From assembly GCA_002366565.1 (NCBI GenBank), contig DFBJ01000013.1:372001-436000 (forward strand): DNA of 64,000 nucleotides. Direction: 5' to 3'. The stretch comes from Bacteriovoracaceae bacterium UBA3083 (GTDB lineage Bacteria; Bdellovibrionota; Bacteriovoracia; Bacteriovoracales; Bacteriovoracaceae). The translations under genes were made by a program, and so were the position numbers. The notes beneath the pieces are model-generated. The model was not told the origin of the DNA and did no database searches. It saw only the letters and a program-made list of their open reading frames with translations. Shown piece after piece: positions 33,226 to 42,078 of this stretch (the stretch's first letter is position 1; every line of letters begins with the position of its first letter).

Positions 33226-34359
33226 ATGAAAATAAAATATCTCACATATCTCACAATACTTTTAACTACTCTCTCAGGGTGCATTCAATCAAAAAAAAAT
33301 AAGAAGAAGGACATTAGCAATGACGACTCTGTAGTAGTCAGTAAACAGTTACTCGGTGAAAAACTCTTTTCAGATACAAATCTATCACTTGATAGAACAA
33401 TGTCCTGTGCAACTTGCCACAATCCTCAACATGCATTTATTGATAATAGGGAAAACTTTTTTGAAGGCTCTGTTTCTATTGGTCAAGATGGTATCTCTAT
33501 TGGAGATAGGAACTCTCCTACAATTATGTATACTCGCTTTATACCTAGCTTTACACAAGTTAACGGTGAATACATAGGAGGTTTATTTACTGATGGTCGC
33601 GCCGTTGATCTTACAGAACAAGCTAAGGGCCCATTTCTTAACTCCATAGAATTACAAATGCCTTCAGAAGAAAGTGTTATCAATAGGATTAAAGAAAATA
33701 GTGAATACATAACGGCCTTCCAAAATATTTATGGTGAAGACATTCTAGACAATGCAGACCGAGCATTCGAAGCTGTGGCCGAAGTTATTACAGAGTTTGA
33801 AAAGACCGATTCAATCTCTCCATTTAACTCACAATTTGATAAAGGAAATTTAACAACTCAAGAACTAAGAGGAAGAGAATTATTTAAATCTGCAAACTGT
33901 AATCTTTGTCACGACGATACCGCACCTCGCCCAGTATTTAGTAATTTTGGATATCACAACCTTGGACTTCCTACCAACGAAGAAGTTAGGAATGAAAATG
34001 GAGTTGAGATTGACTTAGGATTAGCAAGTAATCCAAATGTTACTGACAATAATCAGAGGGGAAAATTTAGAATAGCGAGCTTAAGAAATATTGCTGTAAC
34101 AGCTCCATACATGCATAACGGTGTATTCAAAGAACTAAAAACTGTAGTTCACTTTTATAATACAAGAGATGTTGCAGGTGCCATAAATCCAGAGACTGGG
34201 CTATCTTGGAGAACGTCTGAAGTCCCTGAGGGTGTTGTTACACCTGATCCTGGAGAGATAGGTATAGGAAACCTTGGGCTAACTGATGATGAAGAAGATG
34301 ACTTAGTCGCCTTTCTAAAGACTTTAACAGATGAGCAATTTGAGCATTTGATAGAGTAA
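33226..34359 (+). CDS. Di-haem cytochrome c peroxidase / MauG-family lipoprotein
   Basis: A 377-residue periplasmic haemoprotein. The N-terminus ends in the lipobox LSGC (near residue 19), so it is probably anchored by a lipid. Two c-type haem sites are present: C61-A-T-C64-H65 and C225-N-L-C228-H229. The conserved APYMHNGVFKEL block near the C-terminus contains a candidate distal Met and is typical of bacterial di-haem peroxidases, which reduce H2O2 to water using cytochrome c or c-type donors; MauG relatives oxidise protein side chains instead. It follows the four-cysteine protein by 37 bp, with an AGGAAGG-like SD. Confidence 0.9.
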   Translation: MKIKYLTYLTILLTTLSGCIQSKKNKKKDISNDDSVVVSKQLLGEKLFSDTNLSLDRTMSCATCHNPQHAFIDNRENFFEGSVSIGQDGISIGDRNSPTIMYTRFIPSFTQVNGEYIGGLFTDGRAVDLTEQAKGPFLNSIELQMPSEESVINRIKENSEYITAFQNIYGEDILDNADRAFEAVAEVITEFEKTDSISPFNSQFDKGNLTTQELRGRELFKSANCNLCHDDTAPRPVFSNFGYHNLGLPTNEEVRNENGVEIDLGLASNPNVTDNNQRGKFRIASLRNIAVTAPYMHNGVFKELKTVVHFYNTRDVAGAINPETGLSWRTSEVPEGVVTPDPGEIGIGNLGLTDDEEDDLVAFLKTLTDEQFEHLIE

Positions 34360-34488
34360 AAAACAGTTTCTACTTGAGATAACAATACTAGTAATAGTGC
34401 CCTCATGAATTCCCCCTTTTTTTTTGTTATTAAAGCAGATTAAAATTCGTCAAAGATATATGTAATGATAGTATTTTTTAAGATTAAA

Positions 34489-34507
34489 GCCCCTAAGAAC
34501 TAGGGGC
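34489..34507 (-). terminator. Terminator of the 123-residue exported-protein gene
   Basis: GCCCCTA, loop of five, TAGGGGC is a perfect seven-pair stem. On the minus strand a T-rich tail (TTTAATCTT) follows. It lies 29 bp after the gene stop at 34536. The rest of 34360-34535 shows only a poly-T tract on the plus strand and no gene. Confidence 0.65.
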
Positions 34508-34535
34508 CAGCGTGTGTAAATCTATTGATTTTATA

Positions 34536-34907
34536 TTAATCGCAAAGAATATGACCTTCAATTGATTCAATGTCAGTCCACTTAATTGTTGGATTAGATC
34601 CTGCGTACTTAGCACTTCTAACTACAACAGTAGTATTATTAGGATGAAAGTCATAAGTATAAGTTGCTGAGAATGTAGTAGTATAATAATAATCAACTAT
34701 CCCTTGATCAACCTCATCAACAACAACTTCAGTCTTAACTTCATGAAGCCCATATGCATTGATACAGCTATACTCAGCAGTTAATACTTCAGCAATCTCT
34801 GCTTTTAAAAGTGGATGAAGGATAGAGTCTGATTTGTAAATTGATTCAATAGTGTTTGCGCTAGCGCTAAAAGAAATTAAAAGTAAAAGTCCTGCTAATA
34901 GTTTCAT
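34536..34907 (-). CDS. Small exported protein of unknown function
   Basis: A 123-residue precursor with a clear signal peptide (MKLLAGLLLLISFSASAN, cleavage near residue 17). The mature part alternates Thr, Tyr and Val (VDYYYTTTFSATYTYDFHPNN), suggesting a beta-sandwich, with two cysteines (YSCINAY and HILCD) placed to form a disulfide. No family is recognised. ATG 34907 has GGGAG five bases upstream and is preferred to the in-frame ATG 12 bases earlier. It is monocistronic, bounded by terminators on both sides. Confidence 0.65.
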   Translation of the reverse strand: MKLLAGLLLLISFSASANTIESIYKSDSILHPLLKAEIAEVLTAEYSCINAYGLHEVKTEVVVDEVDQGIVDYYYTTTFSATYTYDFHPNNTTVVVRSAKYAGSNPTIKWTDIESIEGHILCD

Positions 34908-35024
34908 AAAGTCTCCCAAAGACAGATGTTATTAATTGAAACTTAAGTACCACTCAAAAAATTCATATAACAGTTATCGTTCTGTCAGGAATGATCAGGA
35001 AAACTTAACAAAGAAATTTTGCAC

Positions 35025-35052
35025 AAAAAAGGCCTTCTAATTTGAAGGCCTT
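35025..35052 (-). terminator. Intrinsic terminator of the nuoBCDI operon
   Basis: AAGGCCTTC, six-base loop, GAAGGCCTT, followed on the minus strand by six T residues. It lies 28 bp after the nuoI stop and shows that transcription of the nuo cluster ends here, with no further complex I genes downstream. Confidence 0.85.
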
Positions 35053-35079
35053 ATATTGTATTTAGAATTTTTTAAAAAC

Positions 35080-35601
35080 TTATTTCACAATTCTATCACG
35101 CCAAGCTCTGATGTCTTTTGCAAGATAGTCATACTTCATAGAATCTAAAGTATATTGAGCAAACTCATAATCAGTCGTGTGAGTTAAACACTCAGTAGGA
35201 CATACAGTCGTACAAAGTCCACAATAACAACAAAGAGCTGTATCAATCGTATACTGGTGAAGATCTAATCTTATAGGGTTACCATTTGAAGCTTTTAACT
35301 TTGGTGCATCCTTATCTCTCTTAGTTGCTGTAATATAAATACAGTCAACTGGACAAGCTACCGCACACTGATAACAACTAATACAGTTTTCAGCATCATT
35401 GAAAAGTCTTGATCTAGAGTTCTCAGGTAAGATTTCTCTTACTTCTGGATACTCTATTGTCACAGGCTTTACACCATAAACATACTTAAGAGTGATTAAC
35501 ATACCTTTAGAAACTGATCTAACAGCATTATAGATATTTAATAACCACTTCTTAAAAGTTAGTCCTTCTTCTTCAGTTGTCGTAATCGTTGTAGTATTCA
35601 T
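35080..35601 (-). CDS. nuoI: NADH-quinone oxidoreductase subunit I (8Fe ferredoxin-like)
   Basis: A 173-residue iron-sulfur protein of the complex I connecting module. It has two 4Fe-4S motifs: CISCYQCAVACPVDC and CCYCGLCTTVCPTEC. These carry clusters N6a and N6b between NuoG and NuoB. The C-terminal helix with MKYDYLAKDIRAWRDR is as expected, and the N-terminal amphipathic region docks at the membrane. It directly follows nuoD with a 4-bp overlap, whereas nuoH normally precedes nuoI in standard operons. Confidence 0.93.
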   Translation of the reverse strand: MNTTTITTTEEEGLTFKKWLLNIYNAVRSVSKGMLITLKYVYGVKPVTIEYPEVREILPENSRSRLFNDAENCISCYQCAVACPVDCIYITATKRDKDAPKLKASNGNPIRLDLHQYTIDTALCCYCGLCTTVCPTECLTHTTDYEFAQYTLDSMKYDYLAKDIRAWRDRIVK

Positions 35602-36731
35602 CGGTCAACCTCTCCAAGAACAATATCAATTGATCCAATTGAAGCCACAAAGTCAGCAATCATCTGACCTGGAGCCATTTCTGGAAGCATTGAAACGTGT
35701 GTAAAACATGATGATTTAACTTTAACCCTATATGGATTCTTAGTTCCATCAGAAACAATATGGTAACCAAGCTCACCTCTTGGGCACTCAGTTCTCATAT
35801 AAATCTCGCCCTTTGGTACTTTAAGAACTTTTGGAACTTTCCCCATAATAGGACCTTCCTCAATTCCTTCAAGACACTGACGAATAATTTTAATAGATTC
35901 AAAGATTTCCATTACTCTTACATGGTAACGGTCCCAACAATCTCCAACTTGACCCTTAATACCTTCACCAACAACAGTATTAAAATCAAATTCTTCATAA
36001 ATTGAGTATGGTCTTTTCTTTCTTAAATCCCAATCAATTCCTGAACCTCTAAGCATTGGACCTGTTGCCCCATACTCATAAGCCATTTCTTTAGAAACAA
36101 CACCTACGTTAGCAGTTCTTCCAATAAAGATTGAGTTTTCACCAACTAGGTTATGGTATTTTTTTACATTTTCTTCAAGCTCAACTAGGAAGTCTTCAAT
36201 TCTTTTTAACTGAGCATCATTGATGTCATTCCAAACTCCACCAATCCAGATGTAGTTATAAAGAAGTCTTGCTCCAGAAAGCTCTTCAAAAATTCTTAAG
36301 ATAAATTCTCTATCTTGAAATGCATATAGGAATGGAGAAAAGGCTCCAAGGTCAATTGCATATGTACCAAAGAACATTAAGTGAGAAGCAATTCTTTGCA
36401 TCTCGGCCATCATTACTCTGATGTACTCTGCTCTCTTTGGGACTTCAGTTCCAAGCATTTTTTCGATAGCAAGACAGTAACCGTGCTCCATATTCATTGC
36501 AGCAAGGTAATCCATTCTATCAGTATAAGGAATTACTCCTCTATAATCTAAAAATTCAGAATGCTTCTCTTTACATCTGTGTAGGTAACCTAGATGAGGA
36601 GTCGCCTCTGCAATAATTTCAGAATCTGTCTTAATTTCAACTCTTAAAACCCCGTGCGTCGCCGGATGCTGAGGTCCCATATTAAGAGTTAGAAGGTCAG
36701 TGTGAAGTTTTTCTTGTTTAGAAATATCCAT
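35598..36731 (-). CDS. nuoD: NADH-quinone oxidoreductase subunit D (49 kDa)
   Basis: A 377-residue subunit lining the quinone site of complex I and derived from NiFe-hydrogenase large subunits. Landmarks are NMGPQHPATHGVLR (the quinone-binding His/loop), HRCKEKHSEF, the Tyr in the quinone pocket, and DCWDRYHVR. ATG 36731 has GGAG six bases upstream and lies one base after the nuoC stop. The frame continues upstream through nuoC coding sequence to 36896, but that part is a basic out-of-frame shadow and is rejected. It overlaps nuoI by 4 bp. Confidence 0.95.
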   Translation of the reverse strand: MDISKQEKLHTDLLTLNMGPQHPATHGVLRVEIKTDSEIIAEATPHLGYLHRCKEKHSEFLDYRGVIPYTDRMDYLAAMNMEHGYCLAIEKMLGTEVPKRAEYIRVMMAEMQRIASHLMFFGTYAIDLGAFSPFLYAFQDREFILRIFEELSGARLLYNYIWIGGVWNDINDAQLKRIEDFLVELEENVKKYHNLVGENSIFIGRTANVGVVSKEMAYEYGATGPMLRGSGIDWDLRKKRPYSIYEEFDFNTVVGEGIKGQVGDCWDRYHVRVMEIFESIKIIRQCLEGIEEGPIMGKVPKVLKVPKGEIYMRTECPRGELGYHIVSDGTKNPYRVKVKSSCFTHVSMLPEMAPGQMIADFVASIGSIDIVLGEVDR

Positions 36732-36732
36732 C

Positions 36733-37434
36733 TTACTCTCCCTTCTCTTCTGTTGCTTTTGCAGCATCAGCTTTCGCTTTCTTTGCAGCTTTAACTTGAG
36801 CAACTCTGTCTTTCGCTTTATTAGCAAGATCTTGATCGATCCATGCGTGATCATCAACCCATGATCCAGAAACTTGAGTTGGATCTTCGTGCTCAACTCT
36901 CATTTTTGCGAAGAATTCAATATCATCTTTGTTAATCTTCTCTGGAGGATTAACAACCATGTCCATGTATTTCTCTTGAACTACGTAGTCTTTTCTTAAA
37001 GGATAACCTTCCCAATCATCAGGACAAAGAATTCTTCTATGATCTGGATGGTTTTCAAAAACAACACCTAGCATATCGTATGTTTCACGCTCTAAGAAAT
37101 TAGCCGCTTTCCATACATCACAAACACTTTCAACTTTTGGAAGGTTATTCTCATCTCCTCTAGGAAGACGAACCTTAATAATTAGTTCAGTGTTTTCAAT
37201 AAAACTAGCTACGATATAGTTAACTTCAATTATGTTTTCTTCTGGGTAATCAACACCAGAAACAACTTGAAGAACATTCATTTTAAATTTATCGCTAGAC
37301 TTAAGAGCAGAGCAAACTTGCTTAATAAATGTTGGGTCTACAGTTATTGAACTATCACCAACCTCAGCAATATTAGCTACAGCATTACATCCAGAAACTT
37401 CTGCATTTAAAAACTCTACAACTTCATTATGCAT
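36733..37434 (-). CDS. nuoC: NADH-quinone oxidoreductase subunit C (30 kDa)
   Basis: A 233-residue peripheral subunit. The conserved core is ETYDMLGVVFENHPDHRRILCPDDWEGYPLRKDY, the signature of the 30-kDa family, at about residues 116-151. The N-terminal 110 residues form the usual alpha/beta domain. The last 40 residues are rich in Lys and Ala and look disordered, an extension compared with many NuoC proteins. Separate nuoC and nuoD genes are present rather than the nuoCD fusion of enterobacteria. It overlaps nuoB by 8 bp. Confidence 0.93.
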   Translation of the reverse strand: MHNEVVEFLNAEVSGCNAVANIAEVGDSSITVDPTFIKQVCSALKSSDKFKMNVLQVVSGVDYPEENIIEVNYIVASFIENTELIIKVRLPRGDENNLPKVESVCDVWKAANFLERETYDMLGVVFENHPDHRRILCPDDWEGYPLRKDYVVQEKYMDMVVNPPEKINKDDIEFFAKMRVEHEDPTQVSGSWVDDHAWIDQDLANKAKDRVAQVKAAKKAKADAAKATEEKGE

Positions 37435-37909
37435 GCTTCACCCACTTATCTCTAAGAAGTCTCTCATTAGCGATCTTCTTCTGAAGAGTCATTAACCCTT
37501 CAATTAAAGCCTCTGGTCTTGGAGGACAACCTGGAACATATACGTCTACAGGTACAATTTCATCTACACCTTTAAGAACGTGATAACCATGTTGCCAATA
37601 AGGTCCACCCTTATTTGCACAAGATCCCATAGAGATAACATACTTTGGTTCTGCCATTTGCTCATATAAAGTCTTAATTCTTGGTGCCATCTTAAGAGTT
37701 ACAGTTCCTGCAACAATCATTAAGTCGGCTCTTCTTGGAGTGGCCATAAAAGCTCCACAACCAAATCTTTCCAAGTCATACTTTGAAGCACCTGTTGCCA
37801 TCATCTCGATTGCACAACATGCTAAACCAAATGTCATAGGCCAAAGTGAATTCTTACGACCCCAGTTAAAGAAGTCATCTAACTTCATCAAAACGACGCT
37901 GTCTTGCAT
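37427..37909 (-). CDS. nuoB: NADH-quinone oxidoreductase subunit B (20 kDa, cluster N2)
   Basis: A 160-residue subunit that holds the terminal 4Fe-4S cluster N2. The adjacent cysteines in FGLACCAIEMM, the Cys of ISMGSCANKGG and that of YVPGCPPRPEA supply all four ligands. RRADLMIVAGT is conserved. ATG 37909 has an AAGGA SD eight bases upstream; an alternative TTG at 37933 has no SD. It is the first gene of the cluster, and the 159 bp upstream (37910-38068) holds no nuoA and no other ORF. Confidence 0.94.
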   Translation of the reverse strand: MQDSVVLMKLDDFFNWGRKNSLWPMTFGLACCAIEMMATGASKYDLERFGCGAFMATPRRADLMIVAGTVTLKMAPRIKTLYEQMAEPKYVISMGSCANKGGPYWQHGYHVLKGVDEIVPVDVYVPGCPPRPEALIEGLMTLQKKIANERLLRDKWVKHA

Positions 37910-38068
37910 TAGCGTTTTCCTTTCTTTGTTCAATTTTAGATTTTTGAAATTATCTCATAATTTTTACCTTTAGGACATGTTTTAGTCAATGTAAGGGCGT
38001 GAAAAAATACCAAAACTGTCAGACAAATGCTATGCGACAAGCGACGACGAGATTCGTCAAAATAAGAT

Positions 38069-39037
38069 TTAAGGACGAAATTGCGAACAACGCGTCTTGT
38101 AAGAGGCGTATAAGTTCTTAAATTTGCCATGTGCAACAGAAGCTGGAAAACGAGAATTGGTCGATAAACCATCCCTCATCATTGCTAAACGGTTATAGTC
38201 ATTCTCACATGCCTTGCCCATTATTGTCGTAAACTCACTAAGAGCGGCAACTGGGTACGGAAGTCCATAGGCCGAAGATATATAAAGTGCTTCACCCTTC
38301 CCTAATTTTGGAAAACGTGTCTTATCCCAACCATATTTATTTAATATTTCATCAAAATCACCAAAATACTGCCCTACGTCATAGAATTTTTCGATTCCTA
38401 GCTGCTTTGAAAACTTTCCAGTAATAGGATCAATAACATTCTTACAATTTGAACTACTGCTAAAACTTCTAGGCTTAAGCTCTTTTAAAACTCTGCATTC
38501 GATTAGGTATGCGTCTACTTCACCACCACGTCCTTCAATTACCGAGCTAACAAATTGATCTACAGTAAATTTAGAAACATAAGGGTTAAACGGATCTCTA
38601 TAAGAGTAATGTGTCAGTTCATGAGCTAAGTCTAAAACTGCATCTTTGAAAGATAACCCTTTATTAAGGTAAACCTTAGACTTCGTTTGATAGTGAATAT
38701 CAGCAGGATTATCTGGAGAAAACTTTCTGATTAATGTTGTATCAGTTAGTGAGCTATTTCCTACATCAATAACTTCTCTAAGAGTTGAGCCAACACTTCT
38801 GGCTTTCAATGAAGCTTTCTCTAAAATAAGCTTACCTGTTTTAGAGGAACTCAAGCTTTTAATGACTCTATCTAGAGAAACTTTTTTACCATCTTTAGTG
38901 TTATACCAAGTTGCATTCCAATCAATATCAGATTCAATATGAATAACCCTCTGACGTCGTTCAAATGACTTTGCTTCTACAGACTGTAGAAATAACAAAA
39001 ATGAAAAGAGAATTAATGATTTAGATAGAACACTCAT
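38069..39037 (-). CDS. Secreted zinc-metallopeptidase-like protein (HELTH)
   Basis: A 322-residue exported protein with a signal peptide ending near residue 22 (SVEAK). The zinc motif HELTH spans residues 139-143, and a likely third ligand, Glu173 in EGRGGEVDAY, lies 30 residues downstream, a gluzincin-like spacing. There is no further recognisable domain. Candidate roles are periplasmic or secreted proteolysis, including attack on a host or prey if the organism is predatory, but this is speculation. It is 32 bp downstream of the large TPR lipoprotein gene and may be the last gene of the LPP20/LpoB operon. Confidence 0.65.
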   Translation of the reverse strand: MSVLSKSLILFSFLLFLQSVEAKSFERRQRVIHIESDIDWNATWYNTKDGKKVSLDRVIKSLSSSKTGKLILEKASLKARSVGSTLREVIDVGNSSLTDTTLIRKFSPDNPADIHYQTKSKVYLNKGLSFKDAVLDLAHELTHYSYRDPFNPYVSKFTVDQFVSSVIEGRGGEVDAYLIECRVLKELKPRSFSSSSNCKNVIDPITGKFSKQLGIEKFYDVGQYFGDFDEILNKYGWDKTRFPKLGKGEALYISSAYGLPYPVAALSEFTTIMGKACENDYNRLAMMRDGLSTNSRFPASVAHGKFKNLYASYKTRCSQFRP

Positions 39038-39069
39038 TAACCCATTTTCGGAATTTTAAAATTAAGTCT

Positions 39070-40761
39070 TTAGAAGTTTAGTCTTTTCTGGATAAAGTAC
39101 TTTTTTTTCTCGTCTTCTACTATTAACTGACCAATTGACTTCGTAGAAGATAAATTGCCTATAGCTCTAACCTTTAATTGGTAGGTTCCAGGCTTTAGGT
39201 TCACCTCAGTCATCCTAATGCTTGCCGGGATTGTTGACCATTGTCTAGTATCGGCGCTTTCAGACGCCTCTATGCCCTTGCTAGAAGCTATATACTGTAG
39301 AATTGCTCCACTCTTTGCCAATATCTTATTATTCTTTTTTAAAGCTTCATAAGTAGCATAGGCTGCCAATATGGCCACAACATGCTTAGCCGCGAGCCTA
39401 GCTCCTAACTTAGGATATAACCAAGATGATTGCTCTACAATAGCTTGATTAGCAATATCCCCTATTGGATTAATCAGAGGAATAATAACTTCTTTTACCT
39501 TAGTCTCTCCTTGCCACACTTCAAGTAAAAGAGTTGGAGAAACCTTGAATTTCTCAATAACAGGTAACTCAAATGAAATAGCTGTCTGAGTTGCTGCGAC
39601 ATAACCAACAGCGAGACCAACATCATGACCTACAGGATCGTATTTACCTACAGGAGGTCTAAGCCCTAATATATTTGCCGAAAAACTTGCTAAAAGAAAG
39701 GCAAGGCCAGGACTCTTTTTTGCTAAGCTATCGCCAAGTCCAAAATATTGTTTTGATGGAATTTTCTCTGGAATCAAACCTTCTTCAATTAATATAGAAA
39801 CATTTCCTGAGTCTGAAGAAGTAACCTTACTAACATCTATCCCAAAAGGAGCAATATCTCTTTTCCAGCTTCTAGGTCTAAGCTTCTTACTGAGCCCTAA
39901 GATTTTACTACCTAGATATTCTCTGAGTTCTTCTTGATGATTAGACATTGAAATATATTCTTTCTCTACTTTATCTATACCTAGTTTGGGTAATTTTTTA
40001 AAATCTTTTACAAAATCAGTACTCTTTAAATTAAACGTCTTGTAAGCATTGTAATTTTTAATAAGTAAATTGTGTGCATCTTTATACAGTTGAAGTGCAA
40101 TCTCTAAATCTTTAGCTCCACCAACTGTTTCATGAATTCGTCCGCCAAGAATTTTTGCAGCCAGATCATTTTTAAAGACAGCAATCCCAGATCTATCATT
40201 CTTCAATTCATTTAGAAATGAATCCCAAGCAAGTAGCTCAGCTCTGGCCCTATACAACTCACTTCTTCTTTGATTGTCGTCGAGCTTTTTCCACACTAGG
40301 TTTAACTTGCCACCTTCTTCCAACTTTAGCTCATCAATCTTATCACTATAAGACAGAAGAAAATGATTTAGTGCTTGATAATAAAAGATAGTTGATAGTT
40401 CATACTTCTCACCATAGTAGATATCTTCACTTTCATTTCCAAAATATGTCTTTAACTTCTTTGAATAGCGAATAGTGTATTGTTTACGAGCAAGGGTCTT
40501 CGCTTTTTCAAAAGTTTTAATTGAAGAATTATACTGCCCTAAACCATGAAGAAGCAGACCCTTCTCCATTAAATAAAGTAGCTTAGACTCACTATTTTTT
40601 TTATAAAAAGAGGATGCCTCTAAAGATTTAAGTGCTGAGGAATAATCACCTCTTTTAACTTGATCTCTTATAGTCTTAGTAATCTTTCTTCCTCCAGTTG
40701 CACATGAAGCAACTAGAGAAAGAATTAAAAGGTATGAAAAGAGTTTATAAATTCTTACCAC
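39070..40761 (-). CDS. Large lipoprotein with TPR-like N-terminus (COG3014-like)
   Basis: A 563-residue predicted lipoprotein (lipobox VASC near residue 20). The first third (about 30-230) is helical with TPR-like repeats (GDYSSALKSLEASSFYKK and YNSSIKTFEKAKTLARK). The later part has hydrophobic stretches around 430-470 (VVAILAAYATYEALKK) and a beta-rich C-terminus. The overall plan, and its position beside LpoB-like and LPP20 lipoproteins, recall the uncharacterised COG3014 family found in such clusters. No enzymatic motif is seen. It overlaps the LpoB-like gene by 7 bp. Confidence 0.6.
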   Translation of the reverse strand: MVRIYKLFSYLLILSLVASCATGGRKITKTIRDQVKRGDYSSALKSLEASSFYKKNSESKLLYLMEKGLLLHGLGQYNSSIKTFEKAKTLARKQYTIRYSKKLKTYFGNESEDIYYGEKYELSTIFYYQALNHFLLSYSDKIDELKLEEGGKLNLVWKKLDDNQRRSELYRARAELLAWDSFLNELKNDRSGIAVFKNDLAAKILGGRIHETVGGAKDLEIALQLYKDAHNLLIKNYNAYKTFNLKSTDFVKDFKKLPKLGIDKVEKEYISMSNHQEELREYLGSKILGLSKKLRPRSWKRDIAPFGIDVSKVTSSDSGNVSILIEEGLIPEKIPSKQYFGLGDSLAKKSPGLAFLLASFSANILGLRPPVGKYDPVGHDVGLAVGYVAATQTAISFELPVIEKFKVSPTLLLEVWQGETKVKEVIIPLINPIGDIANQAIVEQSSWLYPKLGARLAAKHVVAILAAYATYEALKKNNKILAKSGAILQYIASSKGIEASESADTRQWSTIPASIRMTEVNLKPGTYQLKVRAIGNLSSTKSIGQLIVEDEKKKYFIQKRLNF

Positions 40762-41363
40762 CCACTTCCACTTTGTTCTGAAAACTTAGACAGTTTTGCT
40801 CTTGTTCTTAAAACTTCAAGACCAGACTCAATATTTGTCATACGAATATTGATAGAGTATTGCTTAATAGTTTTCCCATCTCTTGTTGCAGGCTTCATGT
40901 AAACATTTCCAAATATCATTACATCTGCTCCAACTTGTCTACCGATGTTCTTTGCAGTTGCAGGATCAACCATACCGTCATTTTGATAAGTAATTTCTTT
41001 AAGAATATTTTCTCTAGAAGCAGCATCAACTAAAATAAAGTCACCACTTGCTGAAATTTCATTTAAGAACTCATCATTAATATCATTAATTGGAAAGTAA
41101 GCTTCTGAAGTAAGATTTTTAACCTCTCCAATAAATACAGTAGGAGTTTTTCCAGATTTTCTTAAGTATCTTTTGAAACCTTTATGTTCTGAAATATTCT
41201 TTAAAATCTCCGTTACAACTCTTTCTGTGTCCCCTTGTACCCATTGATCAGTAATCTCCATTGCCTTCTCATCAGATTCAGAAGCATCAACTCTCTTTGC
41301 CTGGAAACTTCCACACGAAGTGAATAATAAAAGTGTAAGTAAGCTAATTAATATTTTATTCAT
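40755..41363 (-). CDS. LpoB-like penicillin-binding protein activator lipoprotein
   Basis: A 202-residue lipoprotein with lipobox FTSC near residue 17. The LpoB family pattern is clear: TPTVFIGEVKNLTSE, EFLNEISASGDFILVDAA, GRQVGADVMIFGNVYMKPA and a final YSINIRMTNIESG. In enterobacteria LpoB spans the periplasm to stimulate PBP1B. Many bacteria carry extra LpoB homologues in operons of unknown role, as here, where no PBP gene is near. FlgO/FlgP-type flagellar basal-disk proteins also pair LPP20 with related lipoproteins, so that is an alternative context. Overlaps with neighbours are tight. Confidence 0.78.
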   Translation of the reverse strand: MNKILISLLTLLLFTSCGSFQAKRVDASESDEKAMEITDQWVQGDTERVVTEILKNISEHKGFKRYLRKSGKTPTVFIGEVKNLTSEAYFPINDINDEFLNEISASGDFILVDAASRENILKEITYQNDGMVDPATAKNIGRQVGADVMIFGNVYMKPATRDGKTIKQYSINIRMTNIESGLEVLRTRAKLSKFSEQSGSGW

Positions 41364-41377
41364 TTAAATTCTCCTAA

Positions 41378-42067
41378 TTAAATTTCGCCTTTTTTAGCCT
41401 TAGTAAAGTTTTCCGAAGCATTATCAAGTGCTTTCTTCACATTTGACTTAGTTGCCTCATCGTCAGTTTGATTAGCTACAAAGTTAGCAGCTTCATCGAC
41501 AGCATCTGCAAGTCTCTTAGCATCCATTCTAATAAATACAGCACATGTGTATGCTTTAAAATCTTTCTTTGCTCCAAGTTCAACCTTATATGCTCTTTTT
41601 TCCCAGTAAGTTTTAACTACTGCAGCTCCATGAATCAGTGCCTGAACTTTTTCAGCCAAAGTGCTTTCAATATATTGTCTCAATGGCCTTAAATTTGGAT
41701 TATTTTCATCAATCGAAGCATCACCTTCAGTTGATGTTGCAAGTTGCTTATCTATAAAAGTTGCAATTTCTCCTCCAATATCGGCCTTAACATTTGCCTT
41801 AGCAATATCACATGCAATTTTTCTAGATACCTTTGGCTCAGTTTCAAAAGAAAAGTATCTATACTTCACTGTATTCTTTTCTTTATCTCTTGCCCAAACT
41901 TCTGGGTCTTCAATCCAACCAGGCTTATAGTTTGAACTTGCATCTTTAACGACATACTCTCTACTAATTTCAGTATTTTCTCTTTCTTCAATAACTCTCT
42001 CTTTTTGAGACGACCCACATGAGGTAAGTAATAAAAGTGAGAAAATAACAAATAATGATTTCTTCAT
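41378..42067 (-). CDS. LPP20-family lipoprotein
   Basis: A 229-residue lipoprotein (lipobox LTSC near residue 17). The LPP20-like core spans about 75-190 (KVSRKIACDIAKANVKADIG and AYKVELGAKKDFKAYTCAVF), the fold shared by FlgP of Vibrio/Campylobacter and Helicobacter LPP20. The C-terminal helix is charged. It sits 11 bp after another LPP20-like gene and 14 bp before the LpoB-like gene, so three related outer-membrane lipoproteins are co-expressed. A ring or multimer at the outer membrane is a plausible role by analogy with FlgP; unproven. Confidence 0.7.
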   Translation of the reverse strand: MKKSLFVIFSLLLLTSCGSSQKERVIEERENTEISREYVVKDASSNYKPGWIEDPEVWARDKEKNTVKYRYFSFETEPKVSRKIACDIAKANVKADIGGEIATFIDKQLATSTEGDASIDENNPNLRPLRQYIESTLAEKVQALIHGAAVVKTYWEKRAYKVELGAKKDFKAYTCAVFIRMDAKRLADAVDEAANFVANQTDDEATKSNVKKALDNASENFTKAKKGEI

Positions 42068-42078
42068 TTTGAAGCTCC

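Noticed and set aside
36732..36896. 432-residue version of NuoD
   Set aside because: The extra 55 codons lie inside nuoC in another frame; ATG 36731 has an SD and matches NuoD N-termini.
36733..37434. nuoC/nuoD as a fused nuoCD gene
   Set aside because: A stop codon separates them, followed one base later by an ATG with an SD.
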